Origin: Anaerovibrio sp. RM50
Lineage (GTDB): Bacteria; Bacillota; Negativicutes; Selenomonadales; Selenomonadaceae
NCBI RefSeq assembly: GCF_000622005.1
Contig: NZ_JHWV01000006.1
Coordinates: 248,001-312,000 of the forward strand
DNA length: 64,000 nt
Reading direction: 5' to 3'
Positions 36,033-45,431 of this stretch are shown here, one piece after another. The position numbers and the translations under genes are program-made. The notes under the pieces were generated by a model. It had not been told where the DNA came from, made no database searches, and saw only the letters and a list, made by a program, of their open reading frames with translations. Each line of letters opens with the position of its first letter. Position 1 is the first letter of the stretch.

Positions 36033-38282
36033 TTATCTGACAATTATAATATCGCTTCCAAACCACTCTTGTGAGATTTTTCCGAGAGTTCCATCAGCCC
36101 TCATATCGCTGATGATTTTTTGCACCCTGTCCCGAAGCTCCTTATCCTCTATTCTGAAAGCCAGGGCCAGTTCCTCTTCTCCAAGGCTGTCATTAAGGAT
36201 AAAATACCGCTCACTGCTTGAACGAATGAAGTAAAATGCGGTCAGGGAATCCACCAGTCCCACATCCACCTTACCTTCCTTCAGCTGACGGAGAACTGCC
36301 ATATTGTCCTCAAGGGGAATCATCGTAACCTCCCCACTTATATCCATTTCATTAAGGGCATCAAAGGTGGTGGAACCTGCCTGCACGCCAATCCTCTTTC
36401 CCTTAAGGTCATGCATCCACATAATACTGCTGTCCCCGCGAATAACGAATACCATGTTGTCTATTATATAGGATTCTGACAGAAGCATATCCGTCGGGGC
36501 ACTTTTAGGCACCGACATACTGCAGATACAATCTATATGTCTGTTATGGAGTTCATTTTCCTTATTTTCCCATAGAATTGGCAGAGGCACAAAATCCACC
36601 CCCAAACGGGAGCAAATCTCACGGCTCATATCAAGATCAAACCCCACCACTCTCCCCTTGTCATCGGTAAAGCTCATAGGTGGGAAGTCCTCATCATAGC
36701 CGAAAACCAAACGTCCGCTGTCAAGGGTACTTTGCAGAGGGATATTCTTTTGCGGCGCATTATTATGTACGCCACCCCCATGGAGGATTATTGCCAAGGG
36801 TATCAGTGCAGCACAAACAGACACTACAAGCAGCTTCTGCATTTCACTTGAACGGGGCCCATTCTCCGGCGTCATATCAGCCCTCAGGGCATCGTAATCC
36901 TTCACAATCCTCTTGAGCATCAGTGAAAGAAGGAGCAATCCAATCAGATTTGGCAAGGCCATAAGACCGTTTAAGGTATCTGAAATACTCCATATATTGT
37001 TCAAATATTCATTGCCGGAGGCATCAAATAACTGGGCGCCAGCGGCACCAAGGATAATCATCACAATAAACAGCAGCTTCAGGATAGGCTTAAAACGCAC
37101 ACCAAACAAGTAGGTTGATGCTGTCTCAGCGTACCAATACCATCCCAATATGGTGGTAACTGCAAAGAGCATGAGCCCTGTGGAGAGGATGTATTTGCCG
37201 GAGGACCCCAAAGCAAGCTCAAAGGACTGGAGAGCCAGCTGGGCCCCCGTCAATTCAGGGAAATAGGTCATGGAGCCAGTAACAAGAATGGCCAGCCCCG
37301 TAATGGTGCATATAACAAAGGTATCAAGAAAAACCTCAAAAATGCCATAGAACCCCATCTGAACAGGGTGAGAGCTTTCCGCCGTGGCATAGGCCATTGG
37401 TGCAGAACCCATACCAGCCTCATTGGAAAATACGCCCCTGGCGATTCCCCTCTGAACTGCTTCCATAACCACCCAGCCTGCCACTCCCCCGGCAATCACC
37501 GAAGTATCCGGACTGAAGGCCATACGGAAGGCTTCAGCCACAGCCCCTGGGATTTGCCCTGCGTGGCCCACCAAAATTATGCTGACGCTGACCAAATAAA
37601 AAATTATCATAAATGGAACCACGATAACCGTTACACGGGTAAGGCTCACCAGACCGCCGATTATAACCAGCCCCACTGCAACAGCCATTATTACACCGCT
37701 GGACAGAGGATCCACATCCCAGCCCATAAACAGCACCTCAGCTGCGGAATTGGCCTGGACCGCCGCACCGATGCCCAGTGAGCACACTGAAGACAAAAGG
37801 GCGAACAAAACAGCCAGGATTTTTCCCATGTGTTTCCAAATTCCGCCCCACATTCCCAGACCATGCTCCAGAATATACATTGGGCCGCCGCGCCAGTCAC
37901 CATGGGCATCCTTTTGGCGAAAGTGAATGGCCAGAGTGACCTCGGCAAATTTGGTACTCATGCCAAAGAAAGCCGAAATGAGCATCCATACCAGTGCTCC
38001 CGGCCCACCCAAATGAAGTGCCGTTGCTACTCCCGCCACGTTTCCCGTGCCCACAGTGGCGGCCATGGCTGCAGTCATTGCCGCAAAGGAGGATATGGAA
38101 TTGTCCTCTTTGCTATTTTCCCGGAAGCTGAAAACTTCGGCCAAGGCGGGGAAAAAATAACGGATCTGTGGCAGCCCAAGCAGAAATGTCAGATATACAC
38201 CTGTCCCCACCAGCAATGTAAGGCCGGGAGGGCCCCAGACAAAGTTATTTAAAACTTCATTGACTTGCATTATTGTATCCAT
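36033..38282 (-). CDS. Alanine/glycine:cation symporter fused to a solute-binding domain
   Basis: 749 aa. Residues 1-475 are a complete AGCS symporter (FFGMSTKFAEVTLAI, GVFSNEAGMGSAP signatures). Residues about 483-502 form an extra hydrophobic helix, and residues 522-749 a type 3 extracellular solute-binding domain (FGYDEDFPPMSF start, VGFDLDMSREI, RIGVQAGSTTFDAL). AGCS carriers end inside the cell, so the additional helix would put the binding domain outside, tethered to the carrier. ATG follows AGGGG. Cotranscribed with the hybrid kinase. Confidence 0.9.
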   Translation of the reverse strand: MDTIMQVNEVLNNFVWGPPGLTLLVGTGVYLTFLLGLPQIRYFFPALAEVFSFRENSKEDNSISSFAAMTAAMAATVGTGNVAGVATALHLGGPGALVWMLISAFFGMSTKFAEVTLAIHFRQKDAHGDWRGGPMYILEHGLGMWGGIWKHMGKILAVLFALLSSVCSLGIGAAVQANSAAEVLFMGWDVDPLSSGVIMAVAVGLVIIGGLVSLTRVTVIVVPFMIIFYLVSVSIILVGHAGQIPGAVAEAFRMAFSPDTSVIAGGVAGWVVMEAVQRGIARGVFSNEAGMGSAPMAYATAESSHPVQMGFYGIFEVFLDTFVICTITGLAILVTGSMTYFPELTGAQLALQSFELALGSSGKYILSTGLMLFAVTTILGWYWYAETASTYLFGVRFKPILKLLFIVMIILGAAGAQLFDASGNEYLNNIWSISDTLNGLMALPNLIGLLLLSLMLKRIVKDYDALRADMTPENGPRSSEMQKLLVVSVCAALIPLAIILHGGGVHNNAPQKNIPLQSTLDSGRLVFGYDEDFPPMSFTDDKGRVVGFDLDMSREICSRLGVDFVPLPILWENKENELHNRHIDCICSMSVPKSAPTDMLLSESYIIDNMVFVIRGDSSIMWMHDLKGKRIGVQAGSTTFDALNEMDISGEVTMIPLEDNMAVLRQLKEGKVDVGLVDSLTAFYFIRSSSERYFILNDSLGEEELALAFRIEDKELRDRVQKIISDMRADGTLGKISQEWFGSDIIIVR

Positions 38283-38356
38283 TAATTCCCCTGTTCCTTC
38301 TCAAAAAGCCCATGCCAATCCGGCATATATTTAAAACCTTTTTCAAAACCTTTTTC

Positions 38357-39157
38357 TTAATCCAAATCCGATGCCTTGCCCTTATACTGAGGTGACCGTT
38401 TTTCCAGGAAGGAATTGATGCCTTCCTTGTAGTCATCACTTCTGTAAACCCTCTGGCGGTAAGAGTTAATCCGTTCAAAGTTTTCTGCACTGATTACAGT
38501 TGCTGCCCGTGACAGAATACGGAACTGACGCTTAATGGCGCTGACGGAAAGGACACTGTTGCGGCGCAGGGGTGCCAAAAAATGCTCCTCCAACAGCTTA
38601 TCCAATGCCTCTGCATCCTCTGCCACGTGATTTATAAGGCCCACGTTCAAAGCGTCCTCTGCCTCTATTGGAGTCCCAAGGAAAAACATTTCACGGGCCT
38701 TGTTAATGCCAAGCTGATTAATAAAGTGAACAAGTCCGGATGCGTTATAAGGAATACCAATCTTGGCGGGGGTAATGGCAAAGGTGGAAGCCTTGGAGCT
38801 GACAATCATATCGCAGGAAAGGCACAAATCACAGGCTCCTCCCCACACTGTACCATCTACACAGGCAATAACCGGGATTGGCACATCCTGCACTACTCTC
38901 AAAAGCTCCTCCATAGGCACATTAAAGGCCAGGGGATCACTGCCGTCCACTGGCAGCTCCTTAATATCATGGCCTGCACTCCACACGTTACGATTCACCT
39001 CGGCTTTAATGACAATGCCCACGCATTCCATGGCATAGCTGTTCTTTATGGCCTCAATTAATTCCAGGCACATATCCTCGCTGAGGCAATTATAGTGCTT
39101 GCCATTTTCCATTGTAATATACGCAATGCGGTCCTTAATTTCCTTGCTTACCAGCAT
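38357..39157 (-). CDS. Methylmalonyl-CoA decarboxylase (crotonase family)
   Basis: 266 aa enoyl-CoA hydratase-fold protein closest in pattern to YgfG/ScpB, with NVWSAGHDIKELP and VDGTVWGGACDLCLSCD forming the oxyanion hole. Converts methylmalonyl-CoA to propionyl-CoA in succinate-to-propionate metabolism. ATG 39157 follows AAAGGTGG. No mutase or CoA-transferase is adjacent. Other crotonases cannot be fully excluded. Confidence 0.82.
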   Translation of the reverse strand: MLVSKEIKDRIAYITMENGKHYNCLSEDMCLELIEAIKNSYAMECVGIVIKAEVNRNVWSAGHDIKELPVDGSDPLAFNVPMEELLRVVQDVPIPVIACVDGTVWGGACDLCLSCDMIVSSKASTFAITPAKIGIPYNASGLVHFINQLGINKAREMFFLGTPIEAEDALNVGLINHVAEDAEALDKLLEEHFLAPLRRNSVLSVSAIKRQFRILSRAATVISAENFERINSYRQRVYRSDDYKEGINSFLEKRSPQYKGKASDLD

Positions 39158-39270
39158 ATCTATTCCACCTTTCAAAATATATTATTAAATTGGACATAAT
39201 TCATTTTGTTTTATTTCGTCAAAAAAATGTTAAACTCCTGCAAACTACAAATAAACTAAGCAAAACAAAA

Positions 39271-39294
39271 TAAAAAAGCCACCCGAAGGTGGCT
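39271..39294 (-). terminator. Terminator of the ylm operon
   Basis: Perfect stem AGCCACC / GGTGGCT with tetraloop TTCG (minus strand) and TTTTTTA after it, 10 bp past the ylmH stop. Confidence 0.95.
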
Positions 39295-39304
39295 ATAAAA
39301 AATA

Positions 39305-40099
39305 TCAAATATATCGTTTTAACAGTACGCCAATACGGCCTTTTTTGGTGGTTCCACGAACCTCAACCACCTCAAGACGGCCACGGCCACGCATGGAGAG
39401 AACATCTCCCTCCTTGACAGACTGGGAAGCGTTTTTGACCTGCTGCCAATTAAGCTTCAGCTTATCTGCCGCAATATCAGATGCGGCACGGCTGCGGGAT
39501 GAGCCATAGCCTGCTGCGGCAATGGAATCCACCCTAAGAGAAGCAACTGTGGCCCGAATTTCCTTACAGCTTTCTTCCTTTGGTGTAATATTGGCCAGAT
39601 CATCTTCAACACAGGATACTCCGGTGCGACCAATCTGAGTAAGGTTATCTATGAGATAAGCCCCCATGGTTTTGTCTGCCAAAATACGGGCTGTGGAACC
39701 ACCCATGAGAATATCACCGATACGGTCACGCTCAATGCCCTGGCCCATAATGGCGCCCAAAACATCCCGATGGCCGATGTGCTCATATTCCCCGTTCCAG
39801 GTGGCCTTGACCACCACAATATCGAAGCCCGGGCTTCCCCCGAAGGTTTCGTCTATAAACATGGCCCGCTGACGCTCAGCCCCCTGGTATCCGCCGTTGA
39901 ATTCAAGTCTGATACCCGGATAGTTGGCCACAACAGTCTCAGCAATCTCCTGTCCATAAAGGTCAAGAAAACCGCTTATACGGAATTTCTGACTGCGCAT
40001 TACCTGCTCCGCCATATCTACCAGCTTTATGGCAGTATCAGCGCCTTCAGTTCCCTTATAATATCTAATAATCTTTTCTTTTTGTTCAGAACCTGCCAT
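39305..40099 (-). CDS. ylmH: YlmH-type S4-domain RNA-binding protein
   Basis: 264 aa. N-terminal YlmH domain and C-terminal S4 domain (about 185-245, SRSRAASDIAADKLKLNWQ ... VKEGDVLSMRGRGRLEV). YlmH-type proteins of the division cluster bind RNA and help ribosome-associated quality control in Firmicutes. ATG 40099 lies 8 bp past the proC stop. Last of pgeF-yggS-sepF-proC-ylmH. Confidence 0.9.
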   Translation of the reverse strand: MAGSEQKEKIIRYYKGTEGADTAIKLVDMAEQVMRSQKFRISGFLDLYGQEIAETVVANYPGIRLEFNGGYQGAERQRAMFIDETFGGSPGFDIVVVKATWNGEYEHIGHRDVLGAIMGQGIERDRIGDILMGGSTARILADKTMGAYLIDNLTQIGRTGVSCVEDDLANITPKEESCKEIRATVASLRVDSIAAAGYGSSRSRAASDIAADKLKLNWQQVKNASQSVKEGDVLSMRGRGRLEVVEVRGTTKKGRIGVLLKRYI

Positions 40100-40107
40100 A
40101 CCTTAAA

Positions 40108-40911
40108 TTATTTCCCCAATTCCTTTGAGCGCTCAGTAGCTGCCAAAACAGCATCAATAAGGGCACCGCGTACCCCCTGCTGTTCCATTACTCGAACACC
40201 CGCAATAGTAGTACCAGCCGGGCTGGTAACCTGGTCACGCAGCACATCAGGATGCTTGCCGGTTTCCACCACCATCTTTGCTGCACCCAATAGTGTCTGA
40301 GCAGCCAACAAAATAGCTGTCTGACGTGGAAGGCCCGCTGCCACGCCACCATCTGCCATAGCATCAATCATTAAGAAGCCATAGGCTGGGCCACTGCCGG
40401 AAAGACCAGTAACTGCATCCATCATGTGTTCCTTAACCTCTACAGCCTGACCACAGGAATAAAGAATATCTCTGAGGGCCTTAACTGTTGCCTTGCCGTG
40501 AGCATGCTCATTGCGGGCGTATGCAGACATACCTTCCCCTACAGCCAATGGCGTATTAGGCATAATCCGCACGATAGGATTGGTCGGGAAATATTTCTCC
40601 AAGGTCTTAATAGGAAGCCCCGCTACGATGGAGCCCAGCAAAATATCCTCGGGCACCTTGCCCTTCAATGACTCCATAACATCAGTAACCACCTGTGGCT
40701 TAACCGCCAGAATAAGTATATCAAGACCCGCAGTTTTAACGAAATCATTGTCAGTCACCGCATTTACACCATGCTTGTCCTTAAGCTCCTGACATCTGTC
40801 TTCCCTGATTTCAGAAACAAATACATCCTTTGGAGCCACCGAACCATTTGACAATACTCCGGACAGGAGAGCTTCTCCCATTGCTCCGCCACCAATAAAT
40901 CCAATCTTCAT
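40108..40911 (-). CDS. proC: Pyrroline-5-carboxylate reductase
   Basis: 267 aa. Rossmann NAD(P) site GFIGGGAMGEALL at the N-terminus; the C-terminal P5CR signature (ALIDAVLAATERSKEL) and TGLSGSGPAYGF are seen. Makes proline. The canonical MKIGFIGGG start at 40911 is used; a GTG at 40920 would add three residues and lies nearer AAGGG. Placed inside the ylm cluster between sepF and ylmH. Confidence 0.94.
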   Translation of the reverse strand: MKIGFIGGGAMGEALLSGVLSNGSVAPKDVFVSEIREDRCQELKDKHGVNAVTDNDFVKTAGLDILILAVKPQVVTDVMESLKGKVPEDILLGSIVAGLPIKTLEKYFPTNPIVRIMPNTPLAVGEGMSAYARNEHAHGKATVKALRDILYSCGQAVEVKEHMMDAVTGLSGSGPAYGFLMIDAMADGGVAAGLPRQTAILLAAQTLLGAAKMVVETGKHPDVLRDQVTSPAGTTIAGVRVMEQQGVRGALIDAVLAATERSKELGK

Positions 40912-40968
40912 GTCAGACACCAGCCCTTCTTTAATTGAAATTTATTTTAATGCATATTATTTATCGTT

Positions 40969-41496
40969 TTATTTGTTGTTGTTCGGCTCCCATGGCATGT
41001 TGCCCAGGCCGTGACTCTGCTGGCTAACAGCAATATTTACATTCTTTGGGGCAAACAGCCATACATTGCGGCTGATTTTATTTACAGCACCATCAATGGC
41101 ATAAATCGTACCACTGATAAAGTCAATAATGCGGACAGCTGTTGGCTCCTCCACATTTTCCAGATTGATTACAACAGGCCGCTTCTCCTTTAAGCAGTTG
41201 GCAATCTGCTGACAATCATCAATATTTTTTGGATTAATTACAACCACCTTCATCATGGCATTTGCCATGGCGGCAGCCCCACCACCCTCACGGATGGATA
41301 CAGAATCAGATCCCATATTTATCACCTTTCTATCATGCAGACTTCGGCGGGGAGAGCTATAGCTCACTGGCTCAGCAGGCTTTGCCTTTGGTGCCACCGG
41401 TCTGTCCACATCTTCCTCTAAAGTATCTAAGAGCACTTCGTCCACTTCTGTGTCCTTAATGCCAATTTTTTCCAAAAAAGAATCTATTTTTCCCAC
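40969..41496 (-). CDS. sepF: SepF cell division protein (ylm-cluster copy)
   Basis: 175 aa. N-terminal amphipathic helix (KIDSFLEKIGI), disordered linker with SSPRRSLHDRKVINM, then the SepF core (about 80-160, VVINPKNIDDCQQIANCLKEKRPVVINLE; FISGTIYAIDGAVNKI) and a Asn/Gln-rich tail. Anchors FtsZ. Start GTG 41496 follows GGAGGAACATCCC. This is the position-conserved SepF; a second copy is at 12282-12755. Confidence 0.95.
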   Translation of the reverse strand: MGKIDSFLEKIGIKDTEVDEVLLDTLEEDVDRPVAPKAKPAEPVSYSSPRRSLHDRKVINMGSDSVSIREGGGAAAMANAMMKVVVINPKNIDDCQQIANCLKEKRPVVINLENVEEPTAVRIIDFISGTIYAIDGAVNKISRNVWLFAPKNVNIAVSQQSHGLGNMPWEPNNNK

Positions 41497-41531
41497 GGGA
41501 TGTTCCTCCTCAGCTAAATATCACGGTTACA

Positions 41532-42221
41532 TTAATACTGCCTTGGGCCAAAAATTCCCGTTCCTACACGGACCATATTTGACCCTTCTTCAACTGCAAT
41601 CTGATAATCATGAGTCATACCCATTGACAAATATAATATATTCGCTGTCTGGAAGGTCATTTCCTTCACGCGATTAAAAATTTTGTACATTTCTGCAAAT
41701 AAAGGACGACATTCCTCCACATCCTCATAATTTGGAGCTATACACATCAAACCCATAAGCTGAAGATTTGGCATTTCATCCACCTTATGGAGAAGCTCCT
41801 CCATATCCTCGGCATAGATCCCCGATTTGGAATCCTCCTTGGCCAAATTCACCTGAACCAGAACCTTTTGGACCTTTCCTATATTGGCTGCGGCATTGTT
41901 TACAGCCTCCGCCAAATGAAGTGAGTCTATAGAGTGAATTATATCAAAAATTTTCACTGCCTGCTTGGCCTTATTTGTCTGCAAATGTCCAATGAGATGC
42001 CATGTCACATCCCTGTCCAGTGTCTCAAACTTTTCCTTGGCCTCCTGAATGCGGTTTTCACCAATATCAGTAACCCCTGCATCTATGGCTTCGCGCATGG
42101 CGTGAATATCGTGATTTTTGGTAACGGCTATAAGAAGCACATCCTGCTGTTTGTCGGGGCTTCTTCTGGCCTTGGCAGAGACAATATTCTCCTGAACCTC
42201 TTTTAGTCTTTCCTTTATCAT
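41532..42221 (-). CDS. yggS: YggS-family PLP homeostasis protein
   Basis: 229 aa single-domain alanine-racemase-like barrel carrying PLP (Lys in LLIAVTKN), with HLIGHLQTNKAKQAV and the MGMTHDYQIAVEEGSNMVRVG signature of PLPBP proteins, which buffer vitamin B6. ATG 42221 follows AAAGGGTGA; the frame is open for 27 bp more. Second gene of the ylm cluster. Confidence 0.95.
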   Translation of the reverse strand: MIKERLKEVQENIVSAKARRSPDKQQDVLLIAVTKNHDIHAMREAIDAGVTDIGENRIQEAKEKFETLDRDVTWHLIGHLQTNKAKQAVKIFDIIHSIDSLHLAEAVNNAAANIGKVQKVLVQVNLAKEDSKSGIYAEDMEELLHKVDEMPNLQLMGLMCIAPNYEDVEECRPLFAEMYKIFNRVKEMTFQTANILYLSMGMTHDYQIAVEEGSNMVRVGTGIFGPRQY

Positions 42222-42299
42222 CAAATCACCCTTTGTAATGCAAATCATCCACCGCCCAAACGAAGTAAGCGGTCTCCTTTACCCTCAAGGGGAAGGCAA

Positions 42300-43118
42300 T
42301 TACTTTATGGACAAAACAGCGGCTATTCTCCCCGTTTTGCCCTTATCTGCCCGATAGGAGAAGAACTGACGATGATTGCAGGCAGTACATACCCCGGCTA
42401 CATCTATATTTTCCGGTCTGAGCCCCGCCTTGACAAGCTGAAGTTCATTGGCCTTCCAAAGGTTCAGCCGGGTTCTGCCATTTTCATCAATGACTATTTT
42501 ATCATAAAATTCAGGAAAAGCATCCTTAAATTGTCGTGAAACCTCTTCTCCCACCTCATAACAGCAGGGACCAATGGCGGGACCAACAGCTCCCAGAAGG
42601 TCTTCCGGTCTTGAGCCGTATTCCTTCACCATCAGCTCCACGGTTTTGGCTCCTATGGAAGCCGCAGTTCCCCGCCAGCCACCATGGGCCACCCCAATGG
42701 CTTTTTTAACGGGATCAGCAATGAGGATAGGGGTACAGTCCGCAAAGAAAAGCATAAGGGGAATGCCTGGCTCATCTGTAATAAGAGCATCTGCATCACT
42801 GATGGATTCCTCAAAATTATACATACCACTGCCCGCCTGGGCTTTGGTGATTTTTACAACCTTACTGCCATGGACCTGCTGGCAGGTGGTACCCTGTCCC
42901 TTGGGAAGCTCCAGCCCCTCAAAGAATATATCACGATTTTGTCTTACTGCTTCAAGGTCATCCTCCACGTGAAGGCCCAGATTAAGGCTGTCAAAGGCCC
43001 CCTTGCTGACGCCCCCATGCCTTGTGGATATGCCATGAACAAACATATCCTCCGGAATAATGGAGAATTTTCCAATCCACAGATTTTTTCTGTTTCCGGA
43101 TACAAGTGAAAAACTCAT
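42300..43118 (-). CDS. pgeF: PgeF-type peptidoglycan editing factor (multicopper oxidase-like fold)
   Basis: 272 aa DUF152/YlmD protein. Zn/Cu-binding residues are in THGGVSKGAF-like HGGVS, FADCTPIL, HGGWRGT and GPAIGPCCYEVG. The family hydrolyses or edits peptidoglycan precursors and has purine-nucleoside phosphorylase activity in some members. ATG 43118 with a weak ribosome site. First gene of the ylm cluster here. Confidence 0.92.
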   Translation of the reverse strand: MSFSLVSGNRKNLWIGKFSIIPEDMFVHGISTRHGGVSKGAFDSLNLGLHVEDDLEAVRQNRDIFFEGLELPKGQGTTCQQVHGSKVVKITKAQAGSGMYNFEESISDADALITDEPGIPLMLFFADCTPILIADPVKKAIGVAHGGWRGTAASIGAKTVELMVKEYGSRPEDLLGAVGPAIGPCCYEVGEEVSRQFKDAFPEFYDKIVIDENGRTRLNLWKANELQLVKAGLRPENIDVAGVCTACNHRQFFSYRADKGKTGRIAAVLSIK

Positions 43119-43142
43119 ATTAATCTCACATCACTTTAACAT

Positions 43143-44879
43143 CTATTTACAAACGCCACAACGCTTACAGCCATCAAAGCACTGAATTGTGTGCATTGGC
43201 ATCTCCTGTTGTGACTCCATTAATTCCTTTTTTAGATAATCCTTGGTAAAGCCCATATCCAGCATATCCCATGGCAGTACATTATCAAGGGAGACTGGAC
43301 GGCTCACCAGGTCCTCCATGGACAGCTTGTGGCTTTTCAGCACGGACTTCATGGCCTTGCTGCCGCCATTTTCATAGGCTTCCAAGAGATATTGCCCCGT
43401 CTTGCGGCTGCCCCTGGCCAATACGGCCTGAACGTAGGCATCCCGTGGTGATTCGGCAATCACTTCAATGTTATGACGCTTTCTCAGGGCATTTGTAATG
43501 TACTTTAAAGCCCCCTGAATATATTTTATTGGGGCCATGGGAGACCACTGAAATGGGGTAAAGGGCTTGGGTATAAAGGGATTTATACTCAGTGTAAGAC
43601 GGCCTGTGTCCCCCTTTTCCTCCATAAAATCCTTCAGCTTCAGGGCCATATCTATGATGCCCTGTATATCCGAGGGCTCTTCCCCCGGAAGGCCAATCAT
43701 AATATATAGGCGAAAATTTCTTATCCCAGCTTTTATACCCATTTCCATGGCATTCAGGAGATGCTCCTCCTCAATGCCCTTGTTTATAACAGCCCTCATG
43801 CGGGTACTCCCCGCCTCAGGGGCCATGGTGAGGGTTTTCAGCCCGCTGGCGGCCAAGGAATCCACCAGCTCCTGGGTAACGGAATCAGCCCTGAAGGAAG
43901 CCACGGACATACTGAGACCATCCCCAAGTATTTCCCGGCAAAGCTGGTCTATTTCCGGATAATCGGAAATTGCGGCCCCCATAAGGCCCACCCGGCGGCC
44001 CTTCTCTTTGGCGGCCACCAGCATTTTCTCAATGGCCTCAAGGGAACGGTTGCGGGGTCTTCTGAAGCAATAGCCCGCCATACAGAATCTGCAATGACGG
44101 CCACAGCCTCTGGCTATTTCCACCAGATGAAGGTTAAACTCCGTATTCTCCGTATAAATTGCCGTCTCCCCGGGATATTCGTCAAGATTTTCCTGCCATT
44201 GACGGCATATCCGGGCTGGAGCCCTCTCAAGTGGCTTTATATGGGTGGAAAAAATGTCCTCATTATCATAGGACACATCATAGCAGGAGGGCACGTATAC
44301 CCCGGGAATTTGGGCCAGAATTGAAAGTATCTCTTTTCTGGATTTCCCCTCTGCCCTGGCCCTGTTGTATTCCTCCATGAAGGAAGGCATAATGGCCTCT
44401 CCCTCGCCGATAATAAAGGCATCCACAAAGGGGCTCATGGGCTCAGGATTGAAGGTAGCACAGGGACCTCCGGCTATTACCAGTGGATCCATTTCGCTGC
44501 GCTCCGCAGCAAAAGCCTTTATTTTCCCCAGCTCCAGCATCCTTAAAATGTTGAAATAGTCCATTTCAAAGGACATAATGAAGGCCACAATATCAAAGGA
44601 AGATATAGCACTCTGGGTTTCCATGGTCATAAGCTGGACCTTGTGCTTTACGTACTCCTCCTGCTGGCGTTTTTCCGGCAGAAAGCAACGCTCACAGGCT
44701 GTATCATTCCGATGGTTCAGCAGTCTGTATACGATATGAAGGCCCAGGTTTGACATGCCCACAAAATAAGAATTTGGATACAACAAAGCCACCCTGGTTC
44801 TGCCACCAGCGTGATAAATGTAGTATCCAGATTCCTCTGCCAGCATATTTTTAAGCTGTTCCTTCAATTTCCAGGACAA
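43143..44879 (-). CDS. B12-binding-domain radical SAM protein
   Basis: 578 aa. N-terminal cobalamin-binding-like region (about 25-200, VALLYPNSYFVGMSNLG), radical-SAM cluster motif CxxxCxxC in CGRHCRFCMAG, MAPEAGSTRMRA for SAM binding, and a C-terminal cysteine group (CFDGCKRCGVC). It matches the TIGR03960-type enzymes often next to a TIGR03936 partner; here no partner follows. Start TTG 44879 is 7 nt after GGAGG. Reaction not established. Confidence 0.85.
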   Translation of the reverse strand: MSWKLKEQLKNMLAEESGYYIYHAGGRTRVALLYPNSYFVGMSNLGLHIVYRLLNHRNDTACERCFLPEKRQQEEYVKHKVQLMTMETQSAISSFDIVAFIMSFEMDYFNILRMLELGKIKAFAAERSEMDPLVIAGGPCATFNPEPMSPFVDAFIIGEGEAIMPSFMEEYNRARAEGKSRKEILSILAQIPGVYVPSCYDVSYDNEDIFSTHIKPLERAPARICRQWQENLDEYPGETAIYTENTEFNLHLVEIARGCGRHCRFCMAGYCFRRPRNRSLEAIEKMLVAAKEKGRRVGLMGAAISDYPEIDQLCREILGDGLSMSVASFRADSVTQELVDSLAASGLKTLTMAPEAGSTRMRAVINKGIEEEHLLNAMEMGIKAGIRNFRLYIMIGLPGEEPSDIQGIIDMALKLKDFMEEKGDTGRLTLSINPFIPKPFTPFQWSPMAPIKYIQGALKYITNALRKRHNIEVIAESPRDAYVQAVLARGSRKTGQYLLEAYENGGSKAMKSVLKSHKLSMEDLVSRPVSLDNVLPWDMLDMGFTKDYLKKELMESQQEMPMHTIQCFDGCKRCGVCK

Positions 44880-44925
44880 GTATTTTCCTCCATCTAAATG
44901 GGTAAGCCAATCATTTTAATCAAAA

Positions 44926-44963
44926 AACCAGTTAATTTTGCCAAGCAACCAGTTTTTTGCCAA
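44926..44963. repeat. Two imperfect tandem 20-bp repeats
   Basis: Two copies of an ACCAGTT-(T/A)TTTTGCCAA-type unit in the short gap after nrdR. No known function; perhaps replication slippage. Confidence 0.4.
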
Positions 44964-45431
44964 TCAGTCATTTTTTTCATCATCTGCCAAAAGCACATCA
45001 AGCTCATGGCGGAAGCTGTTAATATCCGAGAACTTTCTATATACGGAAGCAAATCTGATATAAGCCACCTGATCAAAATTCTTTAAGTGCTTAAGGGTCA
45101 TTTCACCAATAGCCTTGGAGGGTACCTCCTGCTCATATTCCCGATGAATGTCCTGCTCGATATCATGGGCCAGAATCATTACGCTCTCCAAGGATTTATC
45201 CCGCTTGTCGCAGGAGCGGATAAGACCGTTCAACAGCTTGTTGCGGTCAAAGACCTGGCGGCTGCCGTCGTGCTTTACCACCATAAGGGGCAGCTGCTCC
45301 ACTGTTTCGAAGGTAGTAAATCTTTTGCCGCAGTGAGGGCATCCCCGACGTCTTCTTATGGCACGGCCATCATCCACCGCCCTGGAATCTATTACCCTGC
45401 TATCCTCTTTGTTACAAAATGGGCAAAGCAT
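44964..45431 (-). CDS. nrdR: Transcriptional repressor NrdR
   Basis: 155 aa. N-terminal zinc ribbon (CPFC ... CPHC) and ATP-cone domain (VKHDGSRQVFDRNKLLNGL). It represses ribonucleotide reductase genes when dATP is high. No nrd gene is in the window. Overlaps the ygiQ stop by 1 bp (TAATG), so the pair is cotranscribed. Confidence 0.96.
   Translation of the reverse strand: MLCPFCNKEDSRVIDSRAVDDGRAIRRRRGCPHCGKRFTTFETVEQLPLMVVKHDGSRQVFDRNKLLNGLIRSCDKRDKSLESVMILAHDIEQDIHREYEQEVPSKAIGEMTLKHLKNFDQVAYIRFASVYRKFSDINSFRHELDVLLADDEKND

Noticed and set aside
36013-36066. Longer N-terminus of the hybrid kinase starting at 36066
   Set aside because: It would overlap the symporter fusion, has no ribosome site, and the ATG at 36012 has GGAGGAAG close before it.
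44926-44963. Tandem repeats after nrdR considered as a CRISPR remnant
   Set aside because: Only two imperfect units with no spacer of regular length and no cas gene.
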